From Camillea tinctor (lineage: Eukaryota > Ascomycota > Sordariomycetes > Xylariales > Xylariaceae): a stretch of 64,000 nucleotides of DNA. The position numbers were made by a program, and so were the translations under genes. The notes under the pieces were generated by a model that was given only the letters and a program-made list of their open reading frames with translations, did no database searches and was not told the origin of the DNA. The stretch spans positions 932,945-996,944 of the forward strand of contig MU394054.1 in the NCBI GenBank assembly GCA_022578605.1. Direction: 5' to 3'. Shown here one piece after another: positions 13,101 to 23,862 of this stretch. Position 1 is the stretch's first letter. Every line of letters starts with the position of its first letter.

Positions 13101-16100
13101 CATCTTCCTTACTTCAAGTCCGCCTCCTCTCCGCATGAACCAATGTCACGGTATATGCACATCAAAAGCCGAAAATCTTGAGGCTCTTATCAACCATGGT
13201 TGGAATTCGGAACAAGACACCATGATTAGAAACCCCTACGCCAACTTCCGACATTATTGACTGATCTATCTACTTATTTTGGTACTTATTTGGCCCCGTA
13301 CATGATGCACGTATGATCTCAACTCAGCTGACTATAAATGATCCCCCTCTTGTTTGACCTCGGGTAAAAACCTAAGATACATTTTGCGAAGAATGGGACG
13401 TGGGCAAGCAGATTCAAGTAGGGGGGAATCGAACACCCGTGGTATTCCGAATTTCCAGACAACCTCAAACATGCTACGACCCCATCCAACAGTCTGAAGT
13501 TAATTAACATGGTATCTGATCACTCACTCTGGATGTTAGGCAGGCGTTGGAAGCTGGGTAGGCATGAGAAGGCTGACGGACTGGCCTCTCCTGGTGTTCT
13601 GATTGGTGCGGAACCAACATGTTGTTGTCTATGGCTCAGACGTAACGACCCAAACGTGCTGGTTCGTGCGTAATGTGGCCTGCATATATAAATACCTATT
13701 ATTGCAGACGAACAGACGGAGCAAGGAGAGACATGCCGAATACCAACCAGTCTCAGGGCTGCTCCCTGGGCGTACATAGGCAGGCGGGGGACTATCACCC
13801 CGGTGGGAATCGTCAGTAAGCATGTTGTGTGTGTGGTCCAGAGCATCGGGACTGGGAAGCGAAGAAAAGAAGGAGAAGAAAACGAGTTACCTCCTTACGC
13901 AACACGCGACAACCTTAAAAAAATGCCAATGTAGGGTACTTGCATATTCCCGGAGCAGCTGAGCCGCTGCTGGGTAAGCTTTACCTGGTTATGTAGAATA
14001 GCTACCTAGGTACATACATAGACATAGCCCCGTATCCTCACAAAGTCTCGCCAAGTGTTGTAACACCTCAGGGGACAAGCCAATCAATTTGTCAAATCTG
14101 TAAAAGCAGATGCGCGCACTCTAACGGTCAGCAGACGAGGCAGCATACCTGGATACCAAATAGAATGCAAGAGAGTGCGAATTATGTACCTCGTGTATGG
14201 AGAACTTGTTTCCCTCTTTTCCTTTTCCTTTTTTTCTTTTCTTTGCTTTTTTTAGGGGGGAGTACTTTTACAACTAATTCCCACTCTATCGCGCTAATGC
14301 CGTAAGGTAGGTTAAGTTAGGGAGGTCAGGTTTAGTTAGGTCCCGACCACCTGGTCAGTCGCACGGCAGTCAGAGTCAGAGTAGTAGTAAGTATATGCTG
14401 CTCTCCCCTTTCTCCTTGGGATGGTGCGCTGTGTTGCTACTGTTGCTTGCTGCTGCTGCTACCTACCCCCCTAGGTCAACTCTTTGCCTCCCACCCATCC
14501 ACCCCAGTTTTCGACGCCACGCTACGACCAAACAAGAGCTGGGAGAGCCTGGCCTTGGTAATTAATATATGACAATCATCGCACAGCCGCGCGGTAGGCT
14601 GTCATATGCCTGGCTTGAAACGGTAGCCCATTTGCTCGAAAGGGGGACCGGGGGTCAACTAGTCTCTGCATGCATACTAAGAACAAAAAGAGCGAATAGA
14701 ACTAGAAGATCACGAAGAGAGAAAACGATATGAAGAGAAAAAGAAAAAAAAAGTAAAGGAAATGATCAGATTACAGCTGAGTGCATATAACCTCACCTAA
14801 TTGATTAGGCTGGAGCTGGTACTGGGCCGCATAATCGGTCTAGCCTTGTTGTATAGTATGGATTACATACAGTATGTACAATACATACAAACCGCATTTA
14901 ACCCCCCCTGCTCCCTGTGCTCGAGCCTCGAGGGGTTACTACTAGGTATTACTACTATGCTAGTACACATGTACACTACCAACGTATTCGAAAGTTAGCA
15001 AGGGAGGGATAAGAGAGGGAAGAAAAGAGAGAGAGAGAGCTATTTTTGCCTTGTTTGGAATGAGTCGGATTCGAGACTGATTTAGCGGCTCCTCGTGCTC
15101 CAAATCCAACAAGATACATATGCACATACATTTGGTGGCGTTTTAGCTTAACGATAGCACGGTTTTGTTTCCTATATAGTCTGATTACATAGGTAGTTTG
15201 GATACTTCAAGTTACTTAACTAATATAGTTACCTATATATAACAAAGCATTAAGCTCCATCTTAGGTCTCTCCTCTACTTTTTCTTATGTCGTTTTATTC
15301 TCCCCTTTCTTCCTTTGACGGCTTTACCGATAATATATATCTAACATACCTAAGCAGGCCGAAGTAGGCACCGTGGAATATCTCCACATAAACCTATGTA
15401 TCCATGTAAAGAATTAAGGTACCTTATTAGGTACACTGCATAACGCGGGGCTCTGCAAAATGACATGTACATTACTGGTGGCTCCCTATCGGCGCGCGTA
15501 TCCAGACACTCGGTAATCGAATCAAGTGGGAAAAGTGCTAACTGGTGCTAAAATGCGAAAAAGAAAGCGTATCCAATAACTCATTAGCATTTGGGGTTCT
15601 ACTCCCCCTTCCCCCTTGCCCCCTGTCCTCTTCCACGCCCATCGTGTTAGCTTAGACCGGTTCTACATATGTAAGGCGGAACCAAGCGCTAACCTCATTC
15701 TGCCACTCCATACGATCTTCCATGGAAGAGAGATCTGAAAGCCGAATATTTACCATTTTCCATACGCAAAATTCGATGCCTTTTCTTTAATAAAATAAAA
15801 TCTCGCCCTTATTAGATCCCGATGCCAGCTAGTGTAACTTGCTCGACTGAATAGGGGTTGATGTGGAAATACGACGGTGATCCGGCCGTAATGGCCGAAC
15901 GATAATTACCTAAGTATGGCTTAGATGGATGGCCATCCATCTGTACTTATTCGGTGGTATGCAGTGCAAACGTATAGTAGACCACTAGCCTGCCTTCATC
16001 GGTTTCTAGAACACGAAGCCCTTACCTACCACCTTCCGCCGAGCCTTGCTCTCTGAGATCGGGTAATGGAAAAGGATAAACCCGCAAGATGATGATGCAT

Positions 16101-19100
16101 ACTAAGTAGTACTTAACCCAGTACATATAGGTAGCATCCTGAGTGCGACAAGGCAGACTGTAAAATACTACTCTACTCAGCTAACTATATGATCTGCTGA
16201 TTATACATGAAATCGACACAGGATCCCTATCCCCGATAGGCGATAAATGCTCGGGACTTTACCTGGGATGTATGCACTTCTCCCGCTTGGGTAGGAACTT
16301 AGTGGTCTTACTAATACCGATGATAACGAGCACTTGTCCTCGCTTAAGCCACGTTGCGTTGCGCCCTTGAAGACCTTGAAGACCTTGAGACACGGATGAG
16401 TTGGTTGGGTTTTGTTTCAACCAAGGCATGTTGGGTGAGCAATGTAGTGTTGCTATAGTGACTAGTAACTTGTATCCAAGCATAATACAATTTAGAGGTA
16501 TAGGTTATAACCTAACCTAACCTATATGTGTTGATATATATACCTAGGTATATATACCAACCAGATGTCAAGCATCTGAATATATAAACTAAGATGAGTT
16601 GGCTCCCCTCGAGCCCTTGGGTTTCCCTCCCGGCTGCGGCTCGATCTAAAATAAATGTTGTATGGTCTCGATGCGACCGAGGCTGGGTAATTCGTCAGCA
16701 GTTGCGCGTGGCTTGGGATCTATTGGCGCTTTGAGGGGCACGGTTTGCTTTGGGTGTTGAAGACCCGTGCCGGTTTACTTGCATGTAAGTCATGCAGTAG
16801 TATGTGTTAGTTATTACATAGGCTAGCTAGAGAGAGACTTAGACTTGGGTGAGAGAAACACAGAAGAAAAAAAGGTTCATCTCTCAGCCGATCGAAAGGC
16901 ATTTGCACTTCAGACTAGCTGCTTGTCTTGTAACCGATAGATCACACATGGTAATATGCGCATACTGTCTTCCCGACAGTGTGGAAAGCCAGACAGAAAA
17001 GCCTGCCAATATACCCCTTTGGGTATGCCCCCGCCCGCGCTTGTCACGATCCAAATGATTTGGGGGAAATGTTACCAACGGACAAATTAGAAGATCCACG
17101 CCTGGGGTCATTGGTATTCATCCTCGATGCAATTTCAGCATTCACGAGAAAAGATTGAAATGAAGAAAGCCTTCGGCCTCAGGTGGTCTGATGTCCTCCT
17201 ACCTGCCCTTTCGCGTGGGCTGTGGTCGTCACCATTGGAATTTAGGATTCCTAACAGTAAGACGGGATCAAATGAACCAACTTGTATTGTCCACATAAAT
17301 GGCGCTTAGTTGTCAAACACGTGTCAGCGTTCGATCAGCTTTCAACTCACTTCAGCATAAGAACCCACTCATTCGCTACCGATGGTGCTCGAGTCGAGGG
17401 AGCCCAGAGTTCAGACGTCTACCGGTACGCCGGAACCTGAAGAATCAGCTCACAATCCAGCCATGGCGCCGGGTCTGTTTCTTGTGCCCGTTCCATATGT
17501 ACATGTATGTTGGCTTACACAGGGGTCGGTTACTGGTGTAGACTTCTATTTTCTAGCCTACATGTTGATGCTATGATATTATGATGTTGTATTAATGACG
17601 GATATGGGTCCAGGTATTTGTGAATAAGGTGCCTTCACGGCAATAATTCCGTCATGTGCAAAGTGGTGATGATGGCCAAGCCGTAATTAGCAGGTCGAAG
17701 ATTCTCCAAAGGGAGGTTATGTCCCGTTATATAGTTACCTAAGTTAGGTAGTGTAAGTCGTGTACAGACTAGAGATGGATATGGGTGTGAGAACATTTGC
17801 AGATTTGATCTTGATTCTGATAACGAGGGAACAATAAACCTCGCCATTAAGAACATAAAGTATCCTCGTATTTCTTTGAGTTATACCAAAATATTTAGGC
17901 TCCTGATTTTTCGGGATGCAAGTTGACGGCGTTCGTTCCACTGCGCCGGTGTTTGGTGGGTTTGAAGGGGGGTTTGAAGAAGTTTTAGGTCTGCAAATGC
18001 TCAGTCCTTTTTTTTCTTATCTGAGCCCGACCGGATGGAATTGTTATTGAGATAGGTGGAGTGTGATGTCGCTGATTGGCCAGGTCTAGTTAGGAAATTG
18101 ATCTAACAAGTCTCAAAGATTGTCCAAGGTACGTATCTTGCACTCCACTCTCTCCGCTCGTGCATCTTGAATGATCGGAAGAAATGATGCCATCAGGTTC
18201 AAGTCTCGGTCTTCTTGGGAACCAATGGCAACCCCTCTACCAGGTCTAAGTGGGGTTAAATTGGGGGTGGCATTGGTGGGCAACTTAGGTGCACTGGTCT
18301 GGTACCAACTCCTAGCATTTTTGGGAGATCTCTACTTGTCTATGGAACACCTGGACTATGGATAACACGGTCTGTGCTCCTTATATATACTGTATTCACA
18401 CACACCTCATGTGCATACCTATTCCGTGCACCAACAGACATTAGGGTCTTGCATGTTCCCTTCGTTTAAGACAAGTATTACAAGAGTACCAATTGACTTT
18501 AGTAGGTGTTTACTAACCGTATAGTAGAACAGCCTACTTGCATTGGAACTTTTGATTTAATGTAGGTGAGCTGCTCACATAGTTGCAAAGTAACAAAAAA
18601 CGTAGAAGCTTATAGAGTGATGATGCTATTAAAAGGCTTATGTTCTTAAAATAATATAATTCATACGTCACAATGCGGTTGGAAGAAGTATGTAAGATGG
18701 TGTTTTATTTTTTTATTTTTTTTATTTAACCTAAGAAAAGGTGTATTAAGGGAACACATGCTTTGGTTTTTTAAGATCTTCACCACAGTACGTATGTGCT
18801 TATATTTGTTATCCTAGTACTGTGTTGCATAGTTGCAATGCGAGGAATCTACTGCCGCCCAACTTTAAAGATCTTTTGGGGTCGAACATTGCCTTCCCTC
18901 CCTTTTCTCTCTCTTTCCTTTCTTTTTTTCCCTTTTCTCTTTCCTAGGTAGGCTTGGTAAGTAGACGTGGTAGGCACGGTTAGGCATGTTAGTAGTATTA
19001 CGTTAAATACACTAGGTGCGACCCCGGCCTATGGAAGACATCAACCTTAGGTGGCGTGTTTGCCGGCGTTTGTTGCATGGCTATCAGACAGTGTCGCAAA

Positions 19101-19438
19101 CTAAGTTGGTGACTTGGTAAAGACTAAAAACTCGTGCACCCAGCTGGTAGGGTCAGCCACGGCGTCTCTTAGCTCATGCATTAGCGCGACAAACCTACGG
19201 TACAAGGGCCGTACAAGGTTGGATTGCCTCGACGATAATTCAATTTCACTACCCGTCTAAGTCTGTTAGGGAATAACCTAGCAATCCCATTTATCAACTT
19301 ACCAATCCCTCTCTGAGTCCATATTCCTCTTATCTTTTTTGTTCCTTTTTTCCTTTTTCTTACTTTTTTTTTTTCAATTCAACTCATTCCAGCTCTGTAA
19401 AATCTTGAGCTGAGGCCTGTCATGGTTGAGTTCAAACA

Positions 19439-20284
19439 ATGTCCGACGACCTTCCCTCCATCCCCGAGGTCGACTCGACTGAGGCTGTCGACTGTCCACT
19501 TTACCCACGGCAAAACCAGATGGACGTGAGCTCATCTGCCGAACAGTCGTTGCTCATGTCGATACCAATGAAGTCTCAATTCACTTCAAGCAATGCCTCG
19601 GAGGATCGTAACGACGTAGATGGCCTTGTGCACCACATGAGAAGACAGACATTAATACCGGATGTAGAGCTCCGGTCACCTTCAAAGACAGAACCAGATT
19701 CGAAGTCATCAATACCACCCGAGCACCACCAACAAAGGCAATTCTTACTCAATGGCAACCCGGACCAATCAGATAACACACCAGGAGAGCAACACCTTCA
19801 TTATCCAGCCGCAAACGATACCTCTCATACATCTATCGACACCAAGAAATTACGACGACAAACAGAAACACGGCATTACAAAAGTTCTACGAGCCTCCGG
19901 TCCTTGAGTTTAGTAACAGATATGATCGAGAATGGCGTGCAATGTAATGTGCGCGGTTCAACCCCATCTTTGGCATCCCAACCTTTAAATACTGCATGCA
20001 CATTTCCTATCGAAGCAAGAAATGGATCCGACCTGGATGTGTTTGAGGATGCTATGAATTTAGAAATCGACTTAGGATACCGCGAGCAGGACGATAAGCC
20101 TCTGCTAGACGATGCCATGATCTTAAGACAGGCTGGCGCTCCTGCTGGTATCAATAAATTCGGGTTCCTGCGGTATCGCTCTTCTACAGAGGCAGCTTTG
20201 TCTTGTAAGAATATGAAAAGAAGCGTGCCTCGTATGCGGCGAAGGCGAAGAAATAAGACGCCAACGCCTCCCTCAGTGCCGTAA
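19439..20284 (+). CDS. Hypothetical disordered protein with basic C-terminus
   Basis: Single-exon frame of 281 aa, ATG at 19439 (CAAACAATGTCC) to TAA. I recognise no catalytic domain. The first 150 residues are rich in S, T, P, Q, N and D, as in disordered proteins. The C-terminal third is more ordered and looks constrained: a helical acidic part (DVFEDAMNLEIDLGYRE), then GINKFGFLRYRSSTEAALSC and an Arg-rich tail (MRRRRRNK) that could be a nuclear signal or bind nucleic acid. A long intronless frame with a good start and T-rich promoter DNA supports a real gene. Function unknown. Confidence 0.65.
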   Translation: MSDDLPSIPEVDSTEAVDCPLYPRQNQMDVSSSAEQSLLMSIPMKSQFTSSNASEDRNDVDGLVHHMRRQTLIPDVELRSPSKTEPDSKSSIPPEHHQQRQFLLNGNPDQSDNTPGEQHLHYPAANDTSHTSIDTKKLRRQTETRHYKSSTSLRSLSLVTDMIENGVQCNVRGSTPSLASQPLNTACTFPIEARNGSDLDVFEDAMNLEIDLGYREQDDKPLLDDAMILRQAGAPAGINKFGFLRYRSSTEAALSCKNMKRSVPRMRRRRRNKTPTPPSVP

Positions 20285-20389
20285 ACTCTGACGGCTGTAT
20301 GAATAATGTGGATATCTTATTGGGGCATGGGCGAAAAAAGGACTTTCTACGTATACCCAGGGCAGGACAAGATGAGGGCAAGACAAGGC

Positions 20390-20414
20390 AGGACAGGACA
20401 GGACAGGACAGGAC
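20390..20414 (+). repeat. (AGGAC)5 microsatellite
   Basis: Five perfect AGGAC units, preceded by degenerate GGCAGGACAAG-like copies from about 20360. Confidence 0.9.
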
Positions 20415-21127
20415 AAGCCGGCGTTTTCAGTGAGACTTTATATGGGTTCTTTTTTTTTTCGCTATTGCATCACATTTGGGCATGCATCCATTAGAAACCA
20501 GGCGCGGCGCTTGAGTCATTTGGAGCATTTTAACACTGGCGTTCTAGAAGCGTGTCGCTATTTATCAACATGATTTACACCATGAAGTTAAGGCTAGCAT
20601 AGGACAAAGTCCTCTCACAGAGCAGCGTCGACAAGTTAAGAAAGAATAGTCGAGATTGCCTGGGTCATTGTCGACTGGACATACCCCAATTGGGTCTCCA
20701 GTGGCAATCATCAGTTTAGAGACTAACAATAGTAGTCGATTATCAAGATCTTTAACATCACCATACCTCGGACTAGATTCTAGCTAGCTCAATGCATCTT
20801 TATTTAAGCCATCATAAACAAAGCCTCTGCAACTTGTGCTTATTGTTTCCGGAAGACGGTGGTTGCCGATGAGGCTCAGGCTTTGTTCTGTAAGATCCCG
20901 AGCACTAGACTAGAGGATTGTGGACTCTACAACAAAGACGCTTTATCTAAAGTGCGGCGACATTGACGACCAATAGGCTAGATTGTCATAGGGCTGTACA
21001 ATACACGCCTACAAACTGTGTTGCAAAGCGAGTGAGTCTGTATGCCTGGCTGCACGTGTTGGCCCCGGCGGAGGAAAGGGTTCAACATTCATTGCTTTTC
21101 TAATTCAATCATGCCAGGCCCCTCCGG

Positions 21128-21137
21128 TATAAAAATA
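21128..21137 (+). promoter_or_regulatory. Candidate TATA box for wetA
   Basis: TATAAAAATA, 746 bases upstream of the wetA start codon. If used, it gives a leader of roughly 700 bases, long but in line with developmental regulators of filamentous fungi. It is not proven to be the promoter. Confidence 0.35.
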
Positions 21138-21873
21138 GATGTCAGGCCTATTCCTAGTCAGATTTCCCCGGTATTATGGTCGGAAGAAGCACGAGTCGAA
21201 GCTGGTGAAGGTTTCAGTTTGCTGGAGAATCTCGCCGTTCCTCCGTGAGATGAACCCACATTCCAGTCTTTCTTTGTCTTGACCATCCCCGCAGAAGTCT
21301 ACGCACTGGTGAACAGGGCCTCACATAACTCGACATCGTCCACAGAGATCGATGTCACTTTCTTTGAGCAGGTTCTTTGTTTTCTTTCGCGAGAATTGTT
21401 TCGATATGGCGCGCAGACGCCCCCCTTGAGTGGATATACTCGGGGACTCACCGGCGGAGCCGAGGGAATCGTGCTCGAGGCCGTTTATCTTTAAAGAAAA
21501 AGAGGCCCCCCTCCAAGGAATGGACTTCTTTTCCACTGATCAAATTCACCCGGTGCCTCGATTCACATTCCTTTGGACAATCTCTCAATTGTTCAAACTG
21601 TTGCTTCGGAGCTCTGTCATGATCTATCCTTAGTCTCTCCAGCCTCAGGAGTGGCTCATATTACCCTTCATTTCTGCTGTTGCCGTGGCAGACCTTCTTA
21701 TGTTTTGTTGACTTACCTACCGAATCTAGATACAAGGACATCTCCTTAAGCTTCAAGCTCCCTTTGGGAGAACAAATTCTATTCTTACTCGCTTCTAGTT
21801 ACCAAAGGACCCTCCTCCAACCAACTCGCATTTGGTTACACAGCTGCGGTTGTCAATCTTACATTATAACATT

Positions 21874-23862
21874 ATGGCCTACATGGCAGTGCAATACCCT
21901 ATGGACAAAGATAAAAGCCAGATCAACTACTGCCAGGACAATGACGGGATGGCAATGACAGGCGATAACTTCTTTGATCAGTTTGTCACCTTTGACATGG
22001 GGGACTCGGCAGCACTAGGTGGTGATCTACTCCAAAATCCGCCCAGCCCGTCACTCCTCCTAAACTCCCTCGATGGAAGTTTGACCAATTCTTCGTCTAA
22101 CGACCAGGATTTTCACTCCGGTCTGCCCGGAGATGAAGCAGTGTTCACGGCTGCAGGTGATCAATTTACCATACCCTCTCACGCTGTAGCAACAGCTCAG
22201 AGCACCCCTATCCCAGAAGTGCTCACAACACTAGCGGCCGACCCTATTCTAAGCAACGGTTCAATATCCGACTCTGAACTCCTCCGTTTAGAAGGAATCT
22301 CTCTTAAATCTCCTAATACGACGGCCTCGGCACCTCCAAGTCCTCCATTCGCCAACCCGGCATCCGCCAGTCCACGCAAACACAACCGATTTGTCGAATC
22401 GGTCTGTGCCACGATACGTCGAGCAACCCACCGTTCGAAACCCTCCAAACAAAAAGCATCCCAAAGAGCAAATATGCCAATCATGAATGTATTTCAGGGC
22501 GATATAAATACAAATCACGAATTACCAGGTCCTGGGATAGACGACTATAATGGCCATCAGATAGAAATCAAGCCAGAGCCAATTGACAGCAATGGGCTAC
22601 CTCTATCACCACCATTAACGGGGAGAATTCCCATGGACCAGTCATCACATGCCATGCAGTTTGTAAACGGACACTTCGACGACCCGTTCTGCGAAGATCT
22701 GTTAGCTCCCCGAGTGACTATCAACTCGGCCAGAGGCCTAGACAGCAACACGCCAATAAGTACGCCTGCGACAGACAGTGATCTATTCTACCAGCAGGCA
22801 ATGGCATCGTTGGAGACTAATTCTTACCGACGCCAACCCAGGCCCCAGCGAAACACCAGCTCGGCCGAGTGGCCTATGGAAGGTATTCTAACGGACGACG
22901 ACATGAGTGCCAGCATTTGGCCGGCTTCCACATCGCCATCCACAACATACCTCTCAGAAAACAACGGTTCCATACCAGAGACGAAATGGTGGGAGACCCC
23001 CCAGGCCATTTCCGAGAACGACATGCAGCCGGCGCGGCACCGTTCCGAGCACAACCTCCACAGCCACTACCAGAACCAGACCCAGACCCCGGGCATCCGG
23101 CACGCCTCATCGCTCAACTTCTCGCTGCAGAGCCACGACCAGCAAGCACTAGACGGCGCCAACTTCGCCTTCGAGTACACGGACGACGACTTCTCGGGGC
23201 TCATGATCCACATGCCGCAGCCGCGGGCGCCGCAAGCCGCGGTGCTGAGCGCCAACATCAACGACGCGCTGTCGGCGAACTACTCGCTCGCGCCGCCTCC
23301 GCCTCCTCCTGCAGCCCACCACCAGATGCAGCAGCAGCACCACCACCACGCGCACGAGCGGCGGCCGCGGCCGCGCGCCCCCTCCTCGGGGGCCCGGCAC
23401 CACGGCTCGCTGACCTCGCCGCGCAAGCTGCACCACAGCGGCAGCCGGCCGTACCTGCGGGAGGAGTCGGCGTCGCCGACGCCGCGCAGCGCGACGATCA
23501 CGGTGCGCAAGCGGCGCTCGTGGTGCCGGCGGGACGCATCGTCGTCGTCCTCGTCGTCGCACCACCCGCGCACGCCGAGCGCCAGCACGCGGTCGCGGTC
23601 GCCTAGCTACGGCGGCGGTGATGGGGGGATGATGGGCGGAGGGGGGGGAGGAGCAGGGGGGATCGATTTTGTGAATTTCACCCCCAGCGATAAGAACGTG
23701 CTGATGACGGGCGTGGCGCCCAGCGGGTCGAGCAAGACTAAGGCCCGCCGCGAGAAGGAGGCCCTCGAGAAGAGGAGAAGACTCAGCGAGGCGGCCCTGA
23801 AGGCGGTTAGGGCCGCGGGAGGGGATATAGATAAGCTCGTCTCCGAGGGGTTTGTGATTTGA
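21874..23862 (+). CDS. wetA: WetA, developmental regulator of conidial maturation
   Basis: Intronless, 662 aa. WetA is the late regulator of the conidiation pathway (downstream of AbaA), needed for spore wall maturation, dormancy and metabolic remodelling; it is nuclear. Recognised by the N-terminus (MAYMAVQYPMDKDK, then NFFDQFVTFDM) and by the conserved C-terminal ESC1/WetA domain at about residues 599-662: DFVNFTPSDKNVLMTG, SGSSKTKARREKEALEKRRR, then an ending DIDKLVSEGFVI. In between are Ser/Pro-rich disorder, a His-rich run near residue 485 and a Gly run near 583-595. I chose ATG 21874 because the conserved N-terminus starts there; upstream in-frame codons have no ATG. The second half is much more GC-rich than the first, which opens long meaningless antisense frames. 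Confidence 0.93.
   Translation: MAYMAVQYPMDKDKSQINYCQDNDGMAMTGDNFFDQFVTFDMGDSAALGGDLLQNPPSPSLLLNSLDGSLTNSSSNDQDFHSGLPGDEAVFTAAGDQFTIPSHAVATAQSTPIPEVLTTLAADPILSNGSISDSELLRLEGISLKSPNTTASAPPSPPFANPASASPRKHNRFVESVCATIRRATHRSKPSKQKASQRANMPIMNVFQGDINTNHELPGPGIDDYNGHQIEIKPEPIDSNGLPLSPPLTGRIPMDQSSHAMQFVNGHFDDPFCEDLLAPRVTINSARGLDSNTPISTPATDSDLFYQQAMASLETNSYRRQPRPQRNTSSAEWPMEGILTDDDMSASIWPASTSPSTTYLSENNGSIPETKWWETPQAISENDMQPARHRSEHNLHSHYQNQTQTPGIRHASSLNFSLQSHDQQALDGANFAFEYTDDDFSGLMIHMPQPRAPQAAVLSANINDALSANYSLAPPPPPPAAHHQMQQQHHHHAHERRPRPRAPSSGARHHGSLTSPRKLHHSGSRPYLREESASPTPRSATITVRKRRSWCRRDASSSSSSSHHPRTPSASTRSRSPSYGGGDGGMMGGGGGGAGGIDFVNFTPSDKNVLMTGVAPSGSSKTKARREKEALEKRRRLSEAALKAVRAAGGDIDKLVSEGFVI

Larger units (their letters stand above)
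8190..19438. other. 11-kb stretch without a supportable gene
   Basis: Open frames here are all below about 110 codons, overlap on both strands and show no family motif. Composition is AT-leaning, with islands of near-random sequence. It holds simple repeats, four perfect copies of TACCTAGGTA (10291, 13020, 14003, 16541) and many TAGGTA/ACCTA variants. The first few hundred bases are the 3' flank of the CCCH gene. The last few hundred, with T-rich tracts near 19320-19375, are the promoter of the next gene. Decayed transposon sequence is possible, but I cannot recognise any. Confidence 0.6.
20285..21873 (+). other. Intergenic; promoter and presumed long leader of wetA
   Basis: The left part is the 3' flank of the preceding gene and includes the AGGAC repeat. 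The right part holds a TATA-like element at 21128, three CATTCY matches (21259-21264 and 21566-21571 on plus, 21517-21522 on minus), and short upstream ORFs at 21139-21282, 21406-21429 and 21520-21633. CATTCY is the known site of the conidiation factor AbaA, which activates wetA in Aspergillus and Fusarium, but about this many matches are expected by chance. Confidence 0.45.

Noticed and set aside
13421..13490. tRNA-like sequence on the minus strand (TGTTCGATTCC resembling a B box, TAGC... resembling an A box)
   Set aside because: The acceptor ends do not pair (GGGGTCG against TACTTGA), the T stem has a mismatch and no anticodon stem forms. At best a decayed tRNA.
21259..21571. Three CATTCY sites as proof of AbaA control of wetA
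   Set aside because: The motif is short and about one match per kb on both strands is expected; kept only as a note.
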